Assembly: GCF_947500125.1 (NCBI RefSeq)
Contig: NZ_CANMRA010000013.1
Coordinates: 55,535 to 119,534 of the forward strand
Length of the DNA: 64,000 nt
Direction: 5' to 3'
Origin: an uncultured Kocuria sp.
GTDB lineage: Bacteria > Actinomycetota > Actinomycetes > Actinomycetales > Micrococcaceae
The notes below the pieces were generated by a model. It was not told where the DNA came from, made no database searches, and saw only the letters and a program-made list of their open reading frames with translations. The stretch's first letter is position 1; each line of letters begins with the position of its first letter. Below, one piece after another: positions 16,855-27,100 of the stretch. The position numbers were made by a program, and so were the translations under genes.

Positions 16855-18249
16855 TCAGCGGCGGGAGAGGTAGCCCGCCACGAGGAAGGCGATCTCCAGG
16901 GACTGCATGTGGTTCAGGCGCGGGTCGCACAGCGACTCGTAGCGGTCCTGGAAGGAGGACTCGTCGACGGGATCGGCGCCGCCGAGGCACTCCGCGACGT
17001 CGTCGCCCGTCATCTCCACGTGGATGCCGCCGGGGAAGGAGCCGATCGCCTCGTGCACCTCGAAGAAGCCGCGGACCTCGTCCACGACGTCGTCGAAGTT
17101 GCGGGTCTTGTAGCCGGACGGCAGGGACACGGTGTTGCCGTGCATGGGGTCCGTGACCCACACGACCTTGGCGCCGGAGCGCTCCACGGCCTCGACGAGC
17201 GGCGGCAGCTTCTCCCGGATGTTCTTCGCGCCCATCCGGGTGATGAAGGTGAGCCGACCGGGCTCGCGCTGCGGGTCGAGCTTGTCGATGAGCGCGAGCG
17301 CGTCGTCGCCGGTGGTCTTCGGGCCGAGCTTGACCCCGATCGGGTTGCGCAGCTTGGACAGCAGGTCCACGTGGGCGCCGTCGAGCTCCCGGGTGCGCTC
17401 GCCGATCCACAGGAAGTGCCCGGACGTCCCGTACGGGAGGTGGGTGCGGGAGTCGATGCGGCTCAGGGCCCGCTCGTAGTCCAGCAGCAGGGCCTCGTGG
17501 CCGGCGTAGAACTCCGTGGTCCGCAGGGCGTCGAAGTCGGCGCCGCACGCGCCCATGAACTTCACGGCACGGTCGATCTCGCGGGCCAGCGACTCGTACC
17601 GGGCGTGGGCCGGGTTCGTGGTGAAGCCCATGTTCCAGGCGTGCACGAGGCGCAGGTCGGCGAACCCGCCCGTGGTGAAGGCGCGGATGAGGTTCAGGGT
17701 GGAGGCGGACGTGTGGTAGCCGCGCACCATCCGCCGCGGGTCGTGGACCCGGGACTCCTCGGTGAACTCGAAGCCGTTGACCATCTCCCCGCGGAACGTC
17801 GGCAGGGTCGTGCCGTCGCGGGTCTCGTCGTTGGACGAGCGGGGCTTCGAGAACTGCCCTGCCATGCGGCCCATCTTCACGACGGGCATGGACGCGCCGT
17901 AGGTGAGCACCACGGCCATCTGCAGGAGCGTCTTGACCCGGGCGCTGATCCGGTCGGCGGTGGCGCCCTCGAAGGTCTCGGCGCAGTCCCCGCCCTGCAG
18001 GAAGAAGGCCCGGCCGTTGGCGACCTCGGCCAGGCGGTCGCGCAGCTTGTCCACCTCCCCCGCGAAGACGAGGGGCGGAACCGCGTTGAGCTCGGCGATC
18101 GAGGCGGCGAAGTCGGGGTGGTCGCCCCACGTCGGCTGCTGGTCGGCGGCCAGACCGCGCCAGTCGTCCAACCCCGGGTAGTCGGCCGCTGAGGGCACCG
18201 GGGAGGCCAGGTTGCGGAGGCTGTCGGGAACGGTGAAGTCGAGCATCAT
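16855..18249 (-). CDS. aroG: 3-deoxy-D-arabino-heptulosonate 7-phosphate synthase, class II
   Basis: First enzyme of the shikimate pathway: phosphoenolpyruvate plus erythrose 4-phosphate to DAHP, metal-dependent. 464 residues, the length of class II (plant/actinobacterial) enzymes. Seen: QGGDCAETFEGATADRI with the metal-binding Cys, KMGRMAGQFSKPRS, RAFTTGGFADLRLVH, GVKLGPKTTGDDAL, WVTDPMHGNT and GGIHVEMTGDDVAECLGG. Start MMLDF at 18249 follows AGGAAG. It lies 40 bp downstream of plsC on the same strand. In mycobacteria this enzyme partners a chorismate mutase encoded elsewhere; none is seen here. Confidence 0.96.
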   Translation of the reverse strand: MMLDFTVPDSLRNLASPVPSAADYPGLDDWRGLAADQQPTWGDHPDFAASIAELNAVPPLVFAGEVDKLRDRLAEVANGRAFFLQGGDCAETFEGATADRISARVKTLLQMAVVLTYGASMPVVKMGRMAGQFSKPRSSNDETRDGTTLPTFRGEMVNGFEFTEESRVHDPRRMVRGYHTSASTLNLIRAFTTGGFADLRLVHAWNMGFTTNPAHARYESLAREIDRAVKFMGACGADFDALRTTEFYAGHEALLLDYERALSRIDSRTHLPYGTSGHFLWIGERTRELDGAHVDLLSKLRNPIGVKLGPKTTGDDALALIDKLDPQREPGRLTFITRMGAKNIREKLPPLVEAVERSGAKVVWVTDPMHGNTVSLPSGYKTRNFDDVVDEVRGFFEVHEAIGSFPGGIHVEMTGDDVAECLGGADPVDESSFQDRYESLCDPRLNHMQSLEIAFLVAGYLSRR

Positions 18250-18289
18250 GTCTTCCTATGTCTCGTCCGGGGCGGGACCGGGCGGGGGA

Positions 18290-19141
18290 TCAGGGGGCGG
18301 TGGGGCGCGGGGCGTCGTCGTCCGCGGACCCGGGACGGTCGCGGTGGGCGATGGAGTCCGCGGTCCGGCGGGCGGTCTGGGCGGCGCTGCGCGCCTTGTC
18401 CTTGGCGCTGCCGACGATCTCCGCGGCGGCCTGCTTGGTCTCCTGGCGCTTCTGCTCCGCGAGCCGCTTCTTGTGCTCCGAGGCGTAGACGTCCACGTAG
18501 ACCTGACCGGAGAGGGCCTGGATCGCGTGCATGATCTCGTCGGTGACCTCGCGCAGCAGCGCGTGCTCGCCCTGCCGGCCCCGGTAGCGGGAGAAGTCGA
18601 GCGGCTCGCCGAAGATGGTGGCGACCCGGGCGCTGCGGCGGGGCAGCGGCAGCCTGGTCCCGATCGGCTGGACCTTGTCGGTGCCGACCATGGCGATCGG
18701 CACGACGGGGGCCCCCGTCTCGAGCGCGAGCCGGGCCACCCCGATCTTGCCCTTGTACAGGCGGCCGTCCGGGGAGCGGGTGCCCTCCGGATAGATCCCG
18801 AGCAGCTCGCCCTCCAGCAGCTTGCGCCCGCCGTTGCTCAGGGACTTCGCGCTGGCCCGGCCGCCGGACCGGTCCATGGGGATCTGGTTGATGGCGCGGA
18901 AGAACGCGGCCATCGCCTTCCCCTTGACCCCGGGGCTGTTGAAGTAGTCGGACTTCGCGAGGAAGTACACCTGCCGGGGCACGGCCACGGGCATGAACAC
19001 CGAGTCGGAGACGGAGAGGTGGTTGCTCGCCAGGATGGCCGGGCCCTCGCCGGGCACGTGCTCCAGGCCGCGGACCTCGGGACGGAAGGCGACGTTGATC
19101 AGGGGGCCGACGACGTAGCGCTTCAAAAACATGTAGACCAT
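18290..19141 (-). CDS. plsC: PlsC-like 1-acyl-glycerol-3-phosphate acyltransferase
   Basis: Membrane-associated acyltransferase making phosphatidic acid or a related acylated lipid. 283 residues. Seen: the catalytic NHLSVSD (HX4D with an extra spacing typical of actinobacterial members), PMDRSGG, the YPEGTRSPDG substrate block, and VPIAMVGTDKV. After about residue 220 there is a Lys/Arg/Gln/Ala-rich helix (HKKRLAEQKRQETKQAAAE) and an acidic Pro-rich end, an appended tail outside the catalytic fold. The first ATG at 19141 lacks a good SD; a second Met three codons on is possible. Corresponds in position to Rv2182c. Confidence 0.9.
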   Translation of the reverse strand: MVYMFLKRYVVGPLINVAFRPEVRGLEHVPGEGPAILASNHLSVSDSVFMPVAVPRQVYFLAKSDYFNSPGVKGKAMAAFFRAINQIPMDRSGGRASAKSLSNGGRKLLEGELLGIYPEGTRSPDGRLYKGKIGVARLALETGAPVVPIAMVGTDKVQPIGTRLPLPRRSARVATIFGEPLDFSRYRGRQGEHALLREVTDEIMHAIQALSGQVYVDVYASEHKKRLAEQKRQETKQAAAEIVGSAKDKARSAAQTARRTADSIAHRDRPGSADDDAPRPTAP

Positions 19142-19288
19142 GTGGGAGAGGACTCCTTCGTGCTGATCGGGATGTCGCGAGGGTCCGTGCCGCTCGGACC
19201 GGGTCCGGCCTCCGGTATTCTCTCACGTCCGCGCGGGCCCTGCCGCCGGTGCGCCCGCTCCGCGGCTCCGTCCTGACATCATGGACGC

Positions 19289-20140
19289 ATGACGCCACCC
19301 GTCGAGCACCAGCACCTGCCCACCCCCTCCGCGGCCGGGAGGCCCGCCGCCGAGGAGGCTCCGGGCGCCCCCTTCCGGTTCCCGGCCGACGGCCCCGCGG
19401 GCGTCCTCGTGCTGCACGGCTTCACCGGTGTCCCGTTCAGCGTCCGCCCGTGGGGCCGCGCTCTGCACGAGGCGGGGGCCGAGGTCGTGGGGCCCGTGCT
19501 GCCCGGCCACGGCACCCGCTGGGAGGACCTCGCCGGCGTCCGCTGGGAGCAGTGGCGCGACCACGCCGCCGAGCAGGTGCGGGAGCTGCAGGCTCGGCAC
19601 GACGTGGTGGTGGTGTGCGGACTGTCCATGGGCGGGGCGCTCGCCCTGCACCTCGCCGCGATCCTGCCCGTGGACGGGGTCGTGGCCCTGAACCCGGCGC
19701 TGTCCCTCGTCAGCCGCACGGCCCGCCTCGCCCCGGCCCTGCACCGCGCGGTGCCGTCCGTGCCGGGCGTGGGGGACGACATCAGCCTCCCCGGAGTCAC
19801 CGAGCACGCCTACCCGCGCACACCGGTGGCGGGCGTCGCCGAGCTGGGCCGGTTCATGGCCCGGACCCGGAGGATGCTGCCGGCGGTCACCGCGCCGGTC
19901 CTGGTCCTGCGCTCGCGGCACGACCACGTGGTCTCCGACGCCTCGCACCTCCACGTGCTGCGCCGCGCGGGCGGGGACGTGGAGCTGGTCCGGCTGGCGG
20001 AGAGCTTCCACGTGGCCACCCTGGACCGGGAGGCGGACGTGGTCTCGGCACGGTCCGTGCGCTTCCTCGACGACCTGCTGGCCGGGCGCAGCCCGGTCAC
20101 CGCGAGACCGGTGCGCCCGGCGCGGGGGGACGGACGATGA
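19289..20140 (+). CDS. Alpha/beta hydrolase (monoglyceride lipase/carboxylesterase type)
   Basis: 283-residue serine hydrolase, substrate unknown. Seen: VLVLHGFTGVPFSVRPWGRAL (oxyanion-hole HGFTG), the nucleophile elbow GLSMGG, LRSRHDHVV with the likely acid Asp, and SFHVATLD with the catalytic His. The pattern resembles Est30-type carboxylesterases and acylglycerol lipases; next to plsC and an acyl-CoA synthetase it may act on lipid acyl chains (inference). A TATTCT -10-like element lies at 19216-19221. No clear SD precedes the ATG at 19289. The stop overlaps the next gene by ATGA. Confidence 0.87.
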   Translation: MTPPVEHQHLPTPSAAGRPAAEEAPGAPFRFPADGPAGVLVLHGFTGVPFSVRPWGRALHEAGAEVVGPVLPGHGTRWEDLAGVRWEQWRDHAAEQVRELQARHDVVVVCGLSMGGALALHLAAILPVDGVVALNPALSLVSRTARLAPALHRAVPSVPGVGDDISLPGVTEHAYPRTPVAGVAELGRFMARTRRMLPAVTAPVLVLRSRHDHVVSDASHLHVLRRAGGDVELVRLAESFHVATLDREADVVSARSVRFLDDLLAGRSPVTARPVRPARGDGR

Positions 20141-20580
20141 GCGCCGGCCCGGGGACCCCCGGCGGCGGCCACGGGCCCGAGGACGAGTGGAGCCGGATCG
20201 TGTCGGATCTCGACGACGTGCGCCGGGCCGGCGACCGGCACCTCTCCGGGCCCCGGGACTGGTCGCCCGAGGACGCCGTCTTCGGCGAGCCCCCCGCCGG
20301 GGCGCAGGACGCCCAGGACCCGGAGGAGCCCGAGGACGACGACGCGCCGTACTCCCCCGACCCCGGCCCGGTCACGCAGGGGCTCAGCGGCGGCGCGGTG
20401 CTGTCGTGGACCGTCCTGGTCGGCGTGCCCGTCCTGCTGGTGGTGCTCTCCCTGCTGCCCGGCTCCCTGCCGTGGTGGGCCATCGTGGCGGGCCTGGTCG
20501 CCGTGATCGGGGCCATCGGCCACCTGCTGAGGTCCCTTCCCGACGACCGCGACGACCTGGACGACGGCGCCCGCGTCTGA
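20137..20580 (+). CDS. Small acidic protein with two membrane helices, function unknown
   Basis: Not recognised as a named family. 147 residues: an acidic, Pro/Asp/Glu-rich cytoplasmic part of about 90 residues (EPEDDDAPYSPDPGP), then two membrane helices (VLSWTVLVGVPVLLVVLSLL and PWWAIVAGLVAVIGAIGHLL) separated by a short turn, and an Asp-rich end. Reality is supported by ATGA overlap with the hydrolase stop and by retained hydrophobic codon pattern. It is co-directional with the acyl-CoA synthetase 70 bp downstream. Confidence 0.82.
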   Translation: MSAGPGTPGGGHGPEDEWSRIVSDLDDVRRAGDRHLSGPRDWSPEDAVFGEPPAGAQDAQDPEEPEDDDAPYSPDPGPVTQGLSGGAVLSWTVLVGVPVLLVVLSLLPGSLPWWAIVAGLVAVIGAIGHLLRSLPDDRDDLDDGARV

Positions 20581-20650
20581 CGTCATTTGCGTGAGCCAAT
20601 TCACTAGACTGGCCCGGACGGCACACCGACCCCGATCCGAGGAGAACCCC

Positions 20651-22549
20651 ATGCGCCACGTCGCGACCGACGCCCTCGTGGACCCGCCGGCCCACAGCCG
20701 CATCACCGACTTCCTGCTGATGCAGGCGGACCGGGCCGAGGATCCGCACCTGTACACCGTCCTGGCGGCGGAGGGGGCTTCCCGCGAGGTGCGCGCCCGG
20801 GAGTTCCTGGCCTCCGTGCAGGGGGTGGCCAAGGGTCTCGTGGCCGCGGGGATCGAGCCCGGGGACCGGGTGGGCATCCTCAGCCGGACCCGCTACGAGT
20901 GGACCCTCGCGGACTTCGCGATCTGGTACGCCGGTGCGGTCCCCGTCCCCGTCTACGACTCGTCCTCGGCCCAGCAGATCGCCTGGATCATGGGCGACTC
21001 CGACGCCAAGGCCGTCTTCGTCGAGACCCAGGCCCTCGAGGAGTCCGTGCTCACGGCCTCGCGGGAGACGCCGTTCCGCGCCGCGGAGAACATCTGGCGC
21101 CTGGACGGCACGGGCACCGGCCTCGACGAGCTCGCGCGTGCCGGCGCGGACGTCCCGGACGAGGAGCTCGAGGCCCGCCGCACGTCCCGCGCGCTCGAGG
21201 ACGTCGCCACGATCATCTACACCTCGGGGACCACCGGCCCGCCCAAGGGGTGCGAGCTCACGCACGGGAACTTCGTGCGCCTGTGCGAGAACACGGCCCT
21301 GGTCGTCGCGGACATCATCCACCCGGGCGCGCGCACCCTGCTGTTCCTGCCGCTCGCCCACGTGTTCGCCCGCTTCGTCGAGGTGATCGCCCTCTACTCC
21401 GGGACCGTGCTGGCCCACACCCCGGACGTGAAGAACCTCATGGCCGACCTCGGGGCTTTCCGGCCCACGTTCATCCTGGCCGTCCCGCGCGTGTTCGAGA
21501 AGATCTACCAGAGCGCCCGGCTCAAGGCCGAGAAGGCCGGGAAGGCGAAGTCCCTGATCTTCGAGCGCGCCGTGGCCTCGGCCGTGGCCTACTCGAGGGC
21601 CGGGCAGGCCGGCCGGGTGCCGCGGGTGCTGCGGGCACGCCACGCCCTCTACGACCGGCTCGTGTACTCGAAGCTGCGGGCCGCGATGGGCGGGGAGGTC
21701 ACGCACGCCGTCTCGGGCGGCGCCGCCCTCGGCACCCGGCTGGGCCACTTCTTCAACGGGATCGGCGTGTACGTCGTCGAGGGCTACGGGCTCACGGAGA
21801 CCACCGCCCCGATCGCCGTCAACACCCCGGAGATCGGCAAGATCGGCACCGTGGGACTCCCGCTGCCGGGCAACGAGGTGCGGATCGACGAGGACGGGGA
21901 GGTCCTCGTCCGGGGCGCCCACGTCATGCGCGGCTACCACGGGCGCGAGGACCTCACCGCCGCGGCGTTCGAGGACGGCTGGTTCCGCACGGGCGACCTC
22001 GGCTCGCTCGACGAGGACGGGGCCCTCACCCTCACCGGGCGGAAGAAGGAGATCATCGTCACCGCCGGCGGCAAGAACGTGGTCCCCAACGTTCTGGAGG
22101 ACCCCATCCGCGCCTCGGCCCTGGTCTCCCAGGTCATGGTGGTCGGGGACGACCGGCCGTTCGTGGCCGCCCTCGTCACCCTCGACCAGGACGTGCTCCC
22201 CGCGCGCTTGGAGCTGATGGGGCTGGACCCCGAGATGCCCGTCGCGGAGGCGGCGCGCCACCCGAAGGTCGTCGAGCACATCCAGGACATCGTCGACCAC
22301 GCCAACCAAGCGGTCTCCCGCGCCGAGAGCATCCGGGCCTTCGAGATCCTCGGCGTCGACTGGACGGAGGCCTCCGGGCACCTGACCCCGTCCATGAAGA
22401 TCAAGCGGGCCAGGATCGCCCAGGACTTCGCGGACCGGATCGAGGAGATCTACTCGCGTCCCGCCCCCGAGCCGGCCCCCGCCCCCGCCACCCCGGCGGA
22501 GCGGATCAAGGAGAAGCTCTCCCAGGCGCACCTGCCGGGCCGCGGGTAG
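20651..22549 (+). CDS. fadD: Long-chain fatty acid-CoA ligase (FadD15-like)
   Basis: AMP-forming acyl-CoA synthetase activating long-chain fatty acids. 632 residues. Seen: the P-loop-like YTSGTTGPPKGCELTH, GYGLTETTAP, the hinge region GWFRTGDLGSLDEDG, and GRKKEIIVTAGGKNV. Near residue 250-320 there are FLPLAHVFARFVE and the long-chain-type PRVFEKIYQ block. Position matches Rv2187 (fadD15). The ATG at 20651 is chosen over an upstream in-frame GTG because GAGGAG lies seven bases before it. A TAGACT -10-like element is at 20605-20610, giving a leader of about 35 nt. Confidence 0.95.
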   Translation: MRHVATDALVDPPAHSRITDFLLMQADRAEDPHLYTVLAAEGASREVRAREFLASVQGVAKGLVAAGIEPGDRVGILSRTRYEWTLADFAIWYAGAVPVPVYDSSSAQQIAWIMGDSDAKAVFVETQALEESVLTASRETPFRAAENIWRLDGTGTGLDELARAGADVPDEELEARRTSRALEDVATIIYTSGTTGPPKGCELTHGNFVRLCENTALVVADIIHPGARTLLFLPLAHVFARFVEVIALYSGTVLAHTPDVKNLMADLGAFRPTFILAVPRVFEKIYQSARLKAEKAGKAKSLIFERAVASAVAYSRAGQAGRVPRVLRARHALYDRLVYSKLRAAMGGEVTHAVSGGAALGTRLGHFFNGIGVYVVEGYGLTETTAPIAVNTPEIGKIGTVGLPLPGNEVRIDEDGEVLVRGAHVMRGYHGREDLTAAAFEDGWFRTGDLGSLDEDGALTLTGRKKEIIVTAGGKNVVPNVLEDPIRASALVSQVMVVGDDRPFVAALVTLDQDVLPARLELMGLDPEMPVAEAARHPKVVEHIQDIVDHANQAVSRAESIRAFEILGVDWTEASGHLTPSMKIKRARIAQDFADRIEEIYSRPAPEPAPAPATPAERIKEKLSQAHLPGRG

Positions 22550-22559
22550 CGCCGAGCCG

Positions 22560-22591
22560 GTCGGCGGCCGGTGGGATCACCGGCCGCCGAC
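22560..22591. terminator. Bidirectional hairpin overlapping the mycothione reductase 3' end
   Basis: Perfect 14-base arms 22560-22573 and 22578-22591 with a GGAT loop. It begins 10 bp after the fadD stop and includes the last codons and stop of the convergent mtr gene, so one structure serves both transcripts. Confidence 0.75.
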
Positions 22592-24034
22592 GAGTGCTTC
22601 CGGGGCCAGCGGCGAGTGCTCGGGGACGTCGAGGCCCAGCAGGGCGTTCTCGACGACCTCGCTCAGGGCGGGGTGGATCCAGTACTGGCCGCGGGCCATC
22701 GTGTGGGCGTCGAGGCCGAAGGACATGGCCTGGACCAGCGGCTGGAGGAGCAGGGAGGCCTCCTCGCCGATCAGGTGCGCGCCCAGCAGGCGTCCGGTGC
22801 CCTTCTCCGCGATCAGCTTGCACAGACCCGTGCGGTCCTCCATGGCCCACCCGTAGGCCGTGGCCCCGTAGTCCTGCACCTTGACGGTGATCTCGCCGCC
22901 CTGCTCGACCGCCCACTGTTCGGCCTCCTCCTGGGTCATGCCGACGGACGCGATCTGCGGGCTGGTGAACACGGCGGAGGGCACGAACCGGTGGTCGGTG
23001 GCCCGGAGGTCGCCGGGGTGCAGGAGGTTGTGCTGCACCGTGCGGGCCTCGGCGTTGGCCACGTGCTTGAGCTGGTAGGGCGAGCTGATGTCGCCGAGCG
23101 CCCACACCCCCTCGACCGGGCGGCCTCCGGAGAGGGCGCGCTGGTACTCGTCGACGGCCAGCAGACCGTCCTCCCGCACGTCCAGACCGCCCGCCCGGGC
23201 GTCGAGGACGTCGGTGTTCGGCTGCCGGCCCGTGGCCACCAGCACCACGTCCGCCGGCAGGCGCATGACGAGCTCCGGGTCCTGCGGGTCGCGGAAGGTG
23301 ACCATCACGGCGCACTCGTCGCCGTCCCATTCCTCGACCTCGCTCAGCGTCCACCCCGTCTCGAGCTTCCACTGCCGGGAGGCCTCGCGCGCGAAGCGCT
23401 CCGCGATCTCCGGGTCGTGGTAGCGCAGGATGCGGTGGGAGCGGTTGACCTGGGTCACCCGGGAGCCGAGGCTCGAGAACACGTGGGCGAACTCGGCGCC
23501 GATGTAGCCGCCGCCGACCACCACCACCCGGCGGGGCAGCTCGTCGATGCGCATCACGGTGTCCGAGGTGTGCACCTGGGGCAGGTCGATCCCGGGGACC
23601 TCCGGCCGCACCGGGCGCGAGCCGGAGGCCACCACGATCTGCGCGGCCGTGATGTCCTCCCCGGACGCGGTGCGCAGGGTCCGCGGGCCGGTGAAGCGCA
23701 CGTGCTCCTCGTAGACCGTCACGTGCGGCAGGGTCCGGCGGTACTCGAGACCGCCGTGGGAGATCGCGTCGATCCGCCCGAAGATCCGGTCCCGCATCTC
23801 CCCCCAGCGCACACCGTTCACCGCGGCGTCGAGGCCGAGCCGATCCGCCTCATGGGCACGACGGGCCACACTCGCGGGGTACGCGTACATCTTCGTGGGG
23901 ATGCAGCCCACGTTGAGGCACGTGCCGCCGAAGGTCCCGCCGTCGACGATGGCGACGTCCAGCCCCTCGTAGTCCTCGGTGAGGATGGAGTTGCCCGAGC
24001 CGGAGCCGATGATGATGAGGTCGAATGTCCGCAT
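22577..24034 (-). CDS. mtr: Mycothione reductase
   Basis: FAD-dependent class I disulfide reductase regenerating mycothiol from mycothione with NADPH. 485 residues. Seen: GSGSGNS in the FAD-binding loop, the redox pair in GGTCLNVGCIPTK (Cys39, Cys44), VVVVGGGYIGAEFAHVF for NADPH binding, VATGRQPNTDVLD, GVWALGDIS, and the C-terminal HPALSEVVENAL with the catalytic His. GSGSGNS and the overall pattern favour mycothione over glutathione or dihydrolipoamide. The ATG at 24034 is preferred to one three codons upstream: AGGA lies eight bases before it, and an overlapping TAGGAT could be a -10. Mycothiol use marks the organism as an actinomycete. Confidence 0.9.
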   Translation of the reverse strand: MRTFDLIIIGSGSGNSILTEDYEGLDVAIVDGGTFGGTCLNVGCIPTKMYAYPASVARRAHEADRLGLDAAVNGVRWGEMRDRIFGRIDAISHGGLEYRRTLPHVTVYEEHVRFTGPRTLRTASGEDITAAQIVVASGSRPVRPEVPGIDLPQVHTSDTVMRIDELPRRVVVVGGGYIGAEFAHVFSSLGSRVTQVNRSHRILRYHDPEIAERFAREASRQWKLETGWTLSEVEEWDGDECAVMVTFRDPQDPELVMRLPADVVLVATGRQPNTDVLDARAGGLDVREDGLLAVDEYQRALSGGRPVEGVWALGDISSPYQLKHVANAEARTVQHNLLHPGDLRATDHRFVPSAVFTSPQIASVGMTQEEAEQWAVEQGGEITVKVQDYGATAYGWAMEDRTGLCKLIAEKGTGRLLGAHLIGEEASLLLQPLVQAMSFGLDAHTMARGQYWIHPALSEVVENALLGLDVPEHSPLAPEALVGGR

Positions 24035-24077
24035 GGCGCCCATCCTATGCGCGGCGGCGACGGCCCCCGGGCCGCCC

Positions 24078-24118
24078 CCGCCGGCACCGCGGGCCTCCCG
24101 ATGCCGCGGTGCCGGCGG
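24078..24118 (-). terminator. Terminator hairpin of pyc
   Basis: Perfect 15-base arms 24078-24092 and 24104-24118 with an 11-base loop, 14 bp downstream of the pyc stop and upstream of mtr. No U tract. Confidence 0.7.
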
Positions 24119-24131
24119 AGGCCGTGCCGGG

Positions 24132-27100
24132 TCAGCCCGCGGTGCCGAGCGCCAGGAGGAGGTCGCCGCCGGAGACCTGGGTGACGCCCTTGAGGGCCAC
24201 CCGCCGGACGGTCCCGCCCGTGGGGGCGGTGATGGAGGCCTCCATCTTCATGGCCTCGATGGTGGCGACCTGTCCCCCGGCCTCCACGGTGTCACCCTCG
24301 GCCACCGTCACGGTCACGGCGCCGGCGAAGGGGGCGGCCACGTGGCCGGGGTCGGACGGGTCGGCCTTCTCGGTCTCGGGCACCGAAGAGGTGATCGAGG
24401 TGTCGCGGACCTCGATCATCCGGGGCTGGCCGTTGAGGGTGACCATCACGGTGCGCATGCCCTTGTCGTCCGGCTCCGAGATGGCCTGCAGGGTCACCAG
24501 CAGCCGCACCCCCTTGCCCAGGGAGATCACGTGCTCACGGTCGGAGGTCAGCCCGTAGAGGAAATCTCGGGTGTGCAGCAGCGCCAGCTCCCCGTACTTC
24601 GCCCGGCTGGCCTCGTAGTCGCGGGTGGGACCGGCGAACAGCAGCCGGTTCAGGGTCGCCCGCCGGGTCGCCGAGTCCCCCGCCAGGGCCGTCGCGTCCT
24701 CCGGGGCCAGCTCCGTGACCCCGACCTTCACGCTCCGGCCCTCCAACGCCTTGGACCGGAACGGTTCGGGCCACCCGCCCGGAGGGGTGCCCAGTTCCCC
24801 GGCGAGGAAGCTGATCACCGAGTCCGGGATGTCGAACTTCTGCGGATTCGCCTCGAACTCCGCCGGGTCCACGCCCATCCCCACGAGCTGCAGGGCGAGG
24901 TCGCCCACGACCTTGGAGGACGGGGTGACCTTCACCAGCCGGCCCAGCATCGCGTTGGCGGCGGTGTACATGTCCTCGATCGCCTCGAACCGCTCGCCCA
25001 GCCCCAGGGCGATGGCCTGCTGCCGCAGGTTCGACAGCTGCCCGCCGGGGATCTCGTGCCGGTACACCCGCCCGGTCGGGGCGGTGAGCCCGGACTCGAA
25101 CGGGGCGTACATCCGCCGGATGACCTCCCAGTAGGGCTCCAGAGCGGTCGCGGCCTCCAGGGGGATCCCGGTGTCCCGGTCGGTGTGGGCCAGGGCTGCG
25201 ATCAGGGCCGAGGCGGGCACCTGGGAGGTGGTGCCGGCCATCGAGGCCTCGGCCACGTCCACGGCGTCGACCCCCGCGTCGATCGCGGCCATCAGCGTGG
25301 CGAGCTGCCCGCCGGCGGTGTCGTGGGTGTGCAGGTGGATGGGCAGGGCGAAGCGCTCGCGCAGGGCGGTCACCAGCTTCGCCGCCGCCACGGGCCGGAG
25401 CAGCCCGGCCATGTCCTTGATCGCGAGCACGTGGGCCCCGGCGTCGACGCACTGCTGGGCGAGCTCGAGGTAGTAGTCCAGGGTGTAGAGGTCCTCGGCC
25501 GGGTCCAGCAGGTCCCCGGTGTAGCACAGGGCGACCTCGGCGACCGCGGTGCCCGTCTTGCGCACGGCCTCGATGGCCGGGGCCATCTGCTCCACGTCGT
25601 TGAGGGCGTCGAAGATCCGGAAGATGTCCACCCCGGTCGCCGCGGCCTCGGCCACGAACGCGTCCGTGACCTCGGTGGGGTACGGGGTGTACCCCACCGT
25701 GTTGCGCCCGCGCAGCAGCATCTGGATCGGGATGTTCGGCATCGCCTCGCGCAGCAGCCGCAGCCGCTCCCATGGGTCCTCCCCCAGGAACCGCAGCGCC
25801 ACGTCATAGGTCGCCCCGCCCCAGGCCTCCACCGACAGCAGCTGCGGCAGCGTGTGCGCATACGCCGGGGCCGCCGCCAGCAGATCCCGGGTCCGCACCC
25901 TCGTGGCCAGCAACGACTGGTGGGCATCACGGAACGTCGTCGACGTCACCGCCACCGCCTGCTGCTCCCGCAGCGCCCTCGCGAAGCCCTCCGGGCCCAG
26001 GTCCTGCAACTTCTGCCGCCAGCCCGCCGGCGGGGTGTGCTCGGAGGGCCCGTCGAAGGGCGAGCGGAACGGCTCGTCCTGCTTGTCGCCCGGGTAGTGG
26101 GGCAGCTTGGTGCGCGGGTCGATGCCCTCCACCCGCTCCCCGTTCGGGGTGTTCACGGTGACCTCGGCCAGCCAGGTCAGCGCCTTCGTCGCCCGGTCCC
26201 CGGAGGTGCGGGCCTCGAGGAGCTCGGGGCGGCGCTCGATGAAGTCGGTGGCCACGTTGCCGGCGAGGAACTCCGGGTCGGCGAGCACGGCCTGGAGGAA
26301 CTGGATGTTGGTGGCCACCCCGCGGATCCGGAACTCGGCCAGCGCCCGCTGGGACCGATGCACCGCCGTGGCGTAGTCCCGGCCGCGGCAGGTGAGCTTC
26401 ACCAGCATGGAGTCGAAGTGCGGGGAGATCTCCGCCCCGGCGTAGACCGTGCCCCCGTCCAGGCGCACCCCGGCACCGCCGGCGGAGCGGTAGGCGGAGA
26501 TCTTCCCCACGTCGGGGCGGAACCCGTTGGCCGGGTCCTCCGTGGTGATCCGGCACTGCAGCGCGGCCCCGCGCACGGCCAGCTCGTCCTGGGCGATGCC
26601 CAGATCGGCCAGGGTCTCCCCGGCCGCGATCCGCAGCTGCGACTGGACGAGGTCCACGTCGGTGATCTCCTCGGTGACCGTGTGCTCCACCTGGATGCGC
26701 GGGTTCATCTCGATGAACACGTGCTGACCCGCCCGCTCCCCGGCGGTGTCCACCAGGAACTCCACGGTGCCCGCGTTGACGTAGCCGAGCTCCTTGGCGA
26801 ACTTCACCGCGTCCCGGTGCAGGGCCTGGCGGATGCCCTCGTCGAGGTTCGGGGCCGGGGCGATCTCCACGACCTTCTGGTGCCGGCGCTGCAGCGAGCA
26901 GTCGCGCTCGAACAGGTGCACCATCCCGCCTTCGTTGTCGGCGAGGATCTGCACCTCGATGTGGCGGGGCCGCAGCACGGCCTGCTCCAGGAAGACCGTG
27001 GGGTCCCCGAACGCGGTGTCGGCCTCGCGCATCGCCGCCGCCAGCGCCTCGGGCAGCGCCTCGGGAGTCTCCACCCGGCGCATGCCGCGGCCCCCGCCAC

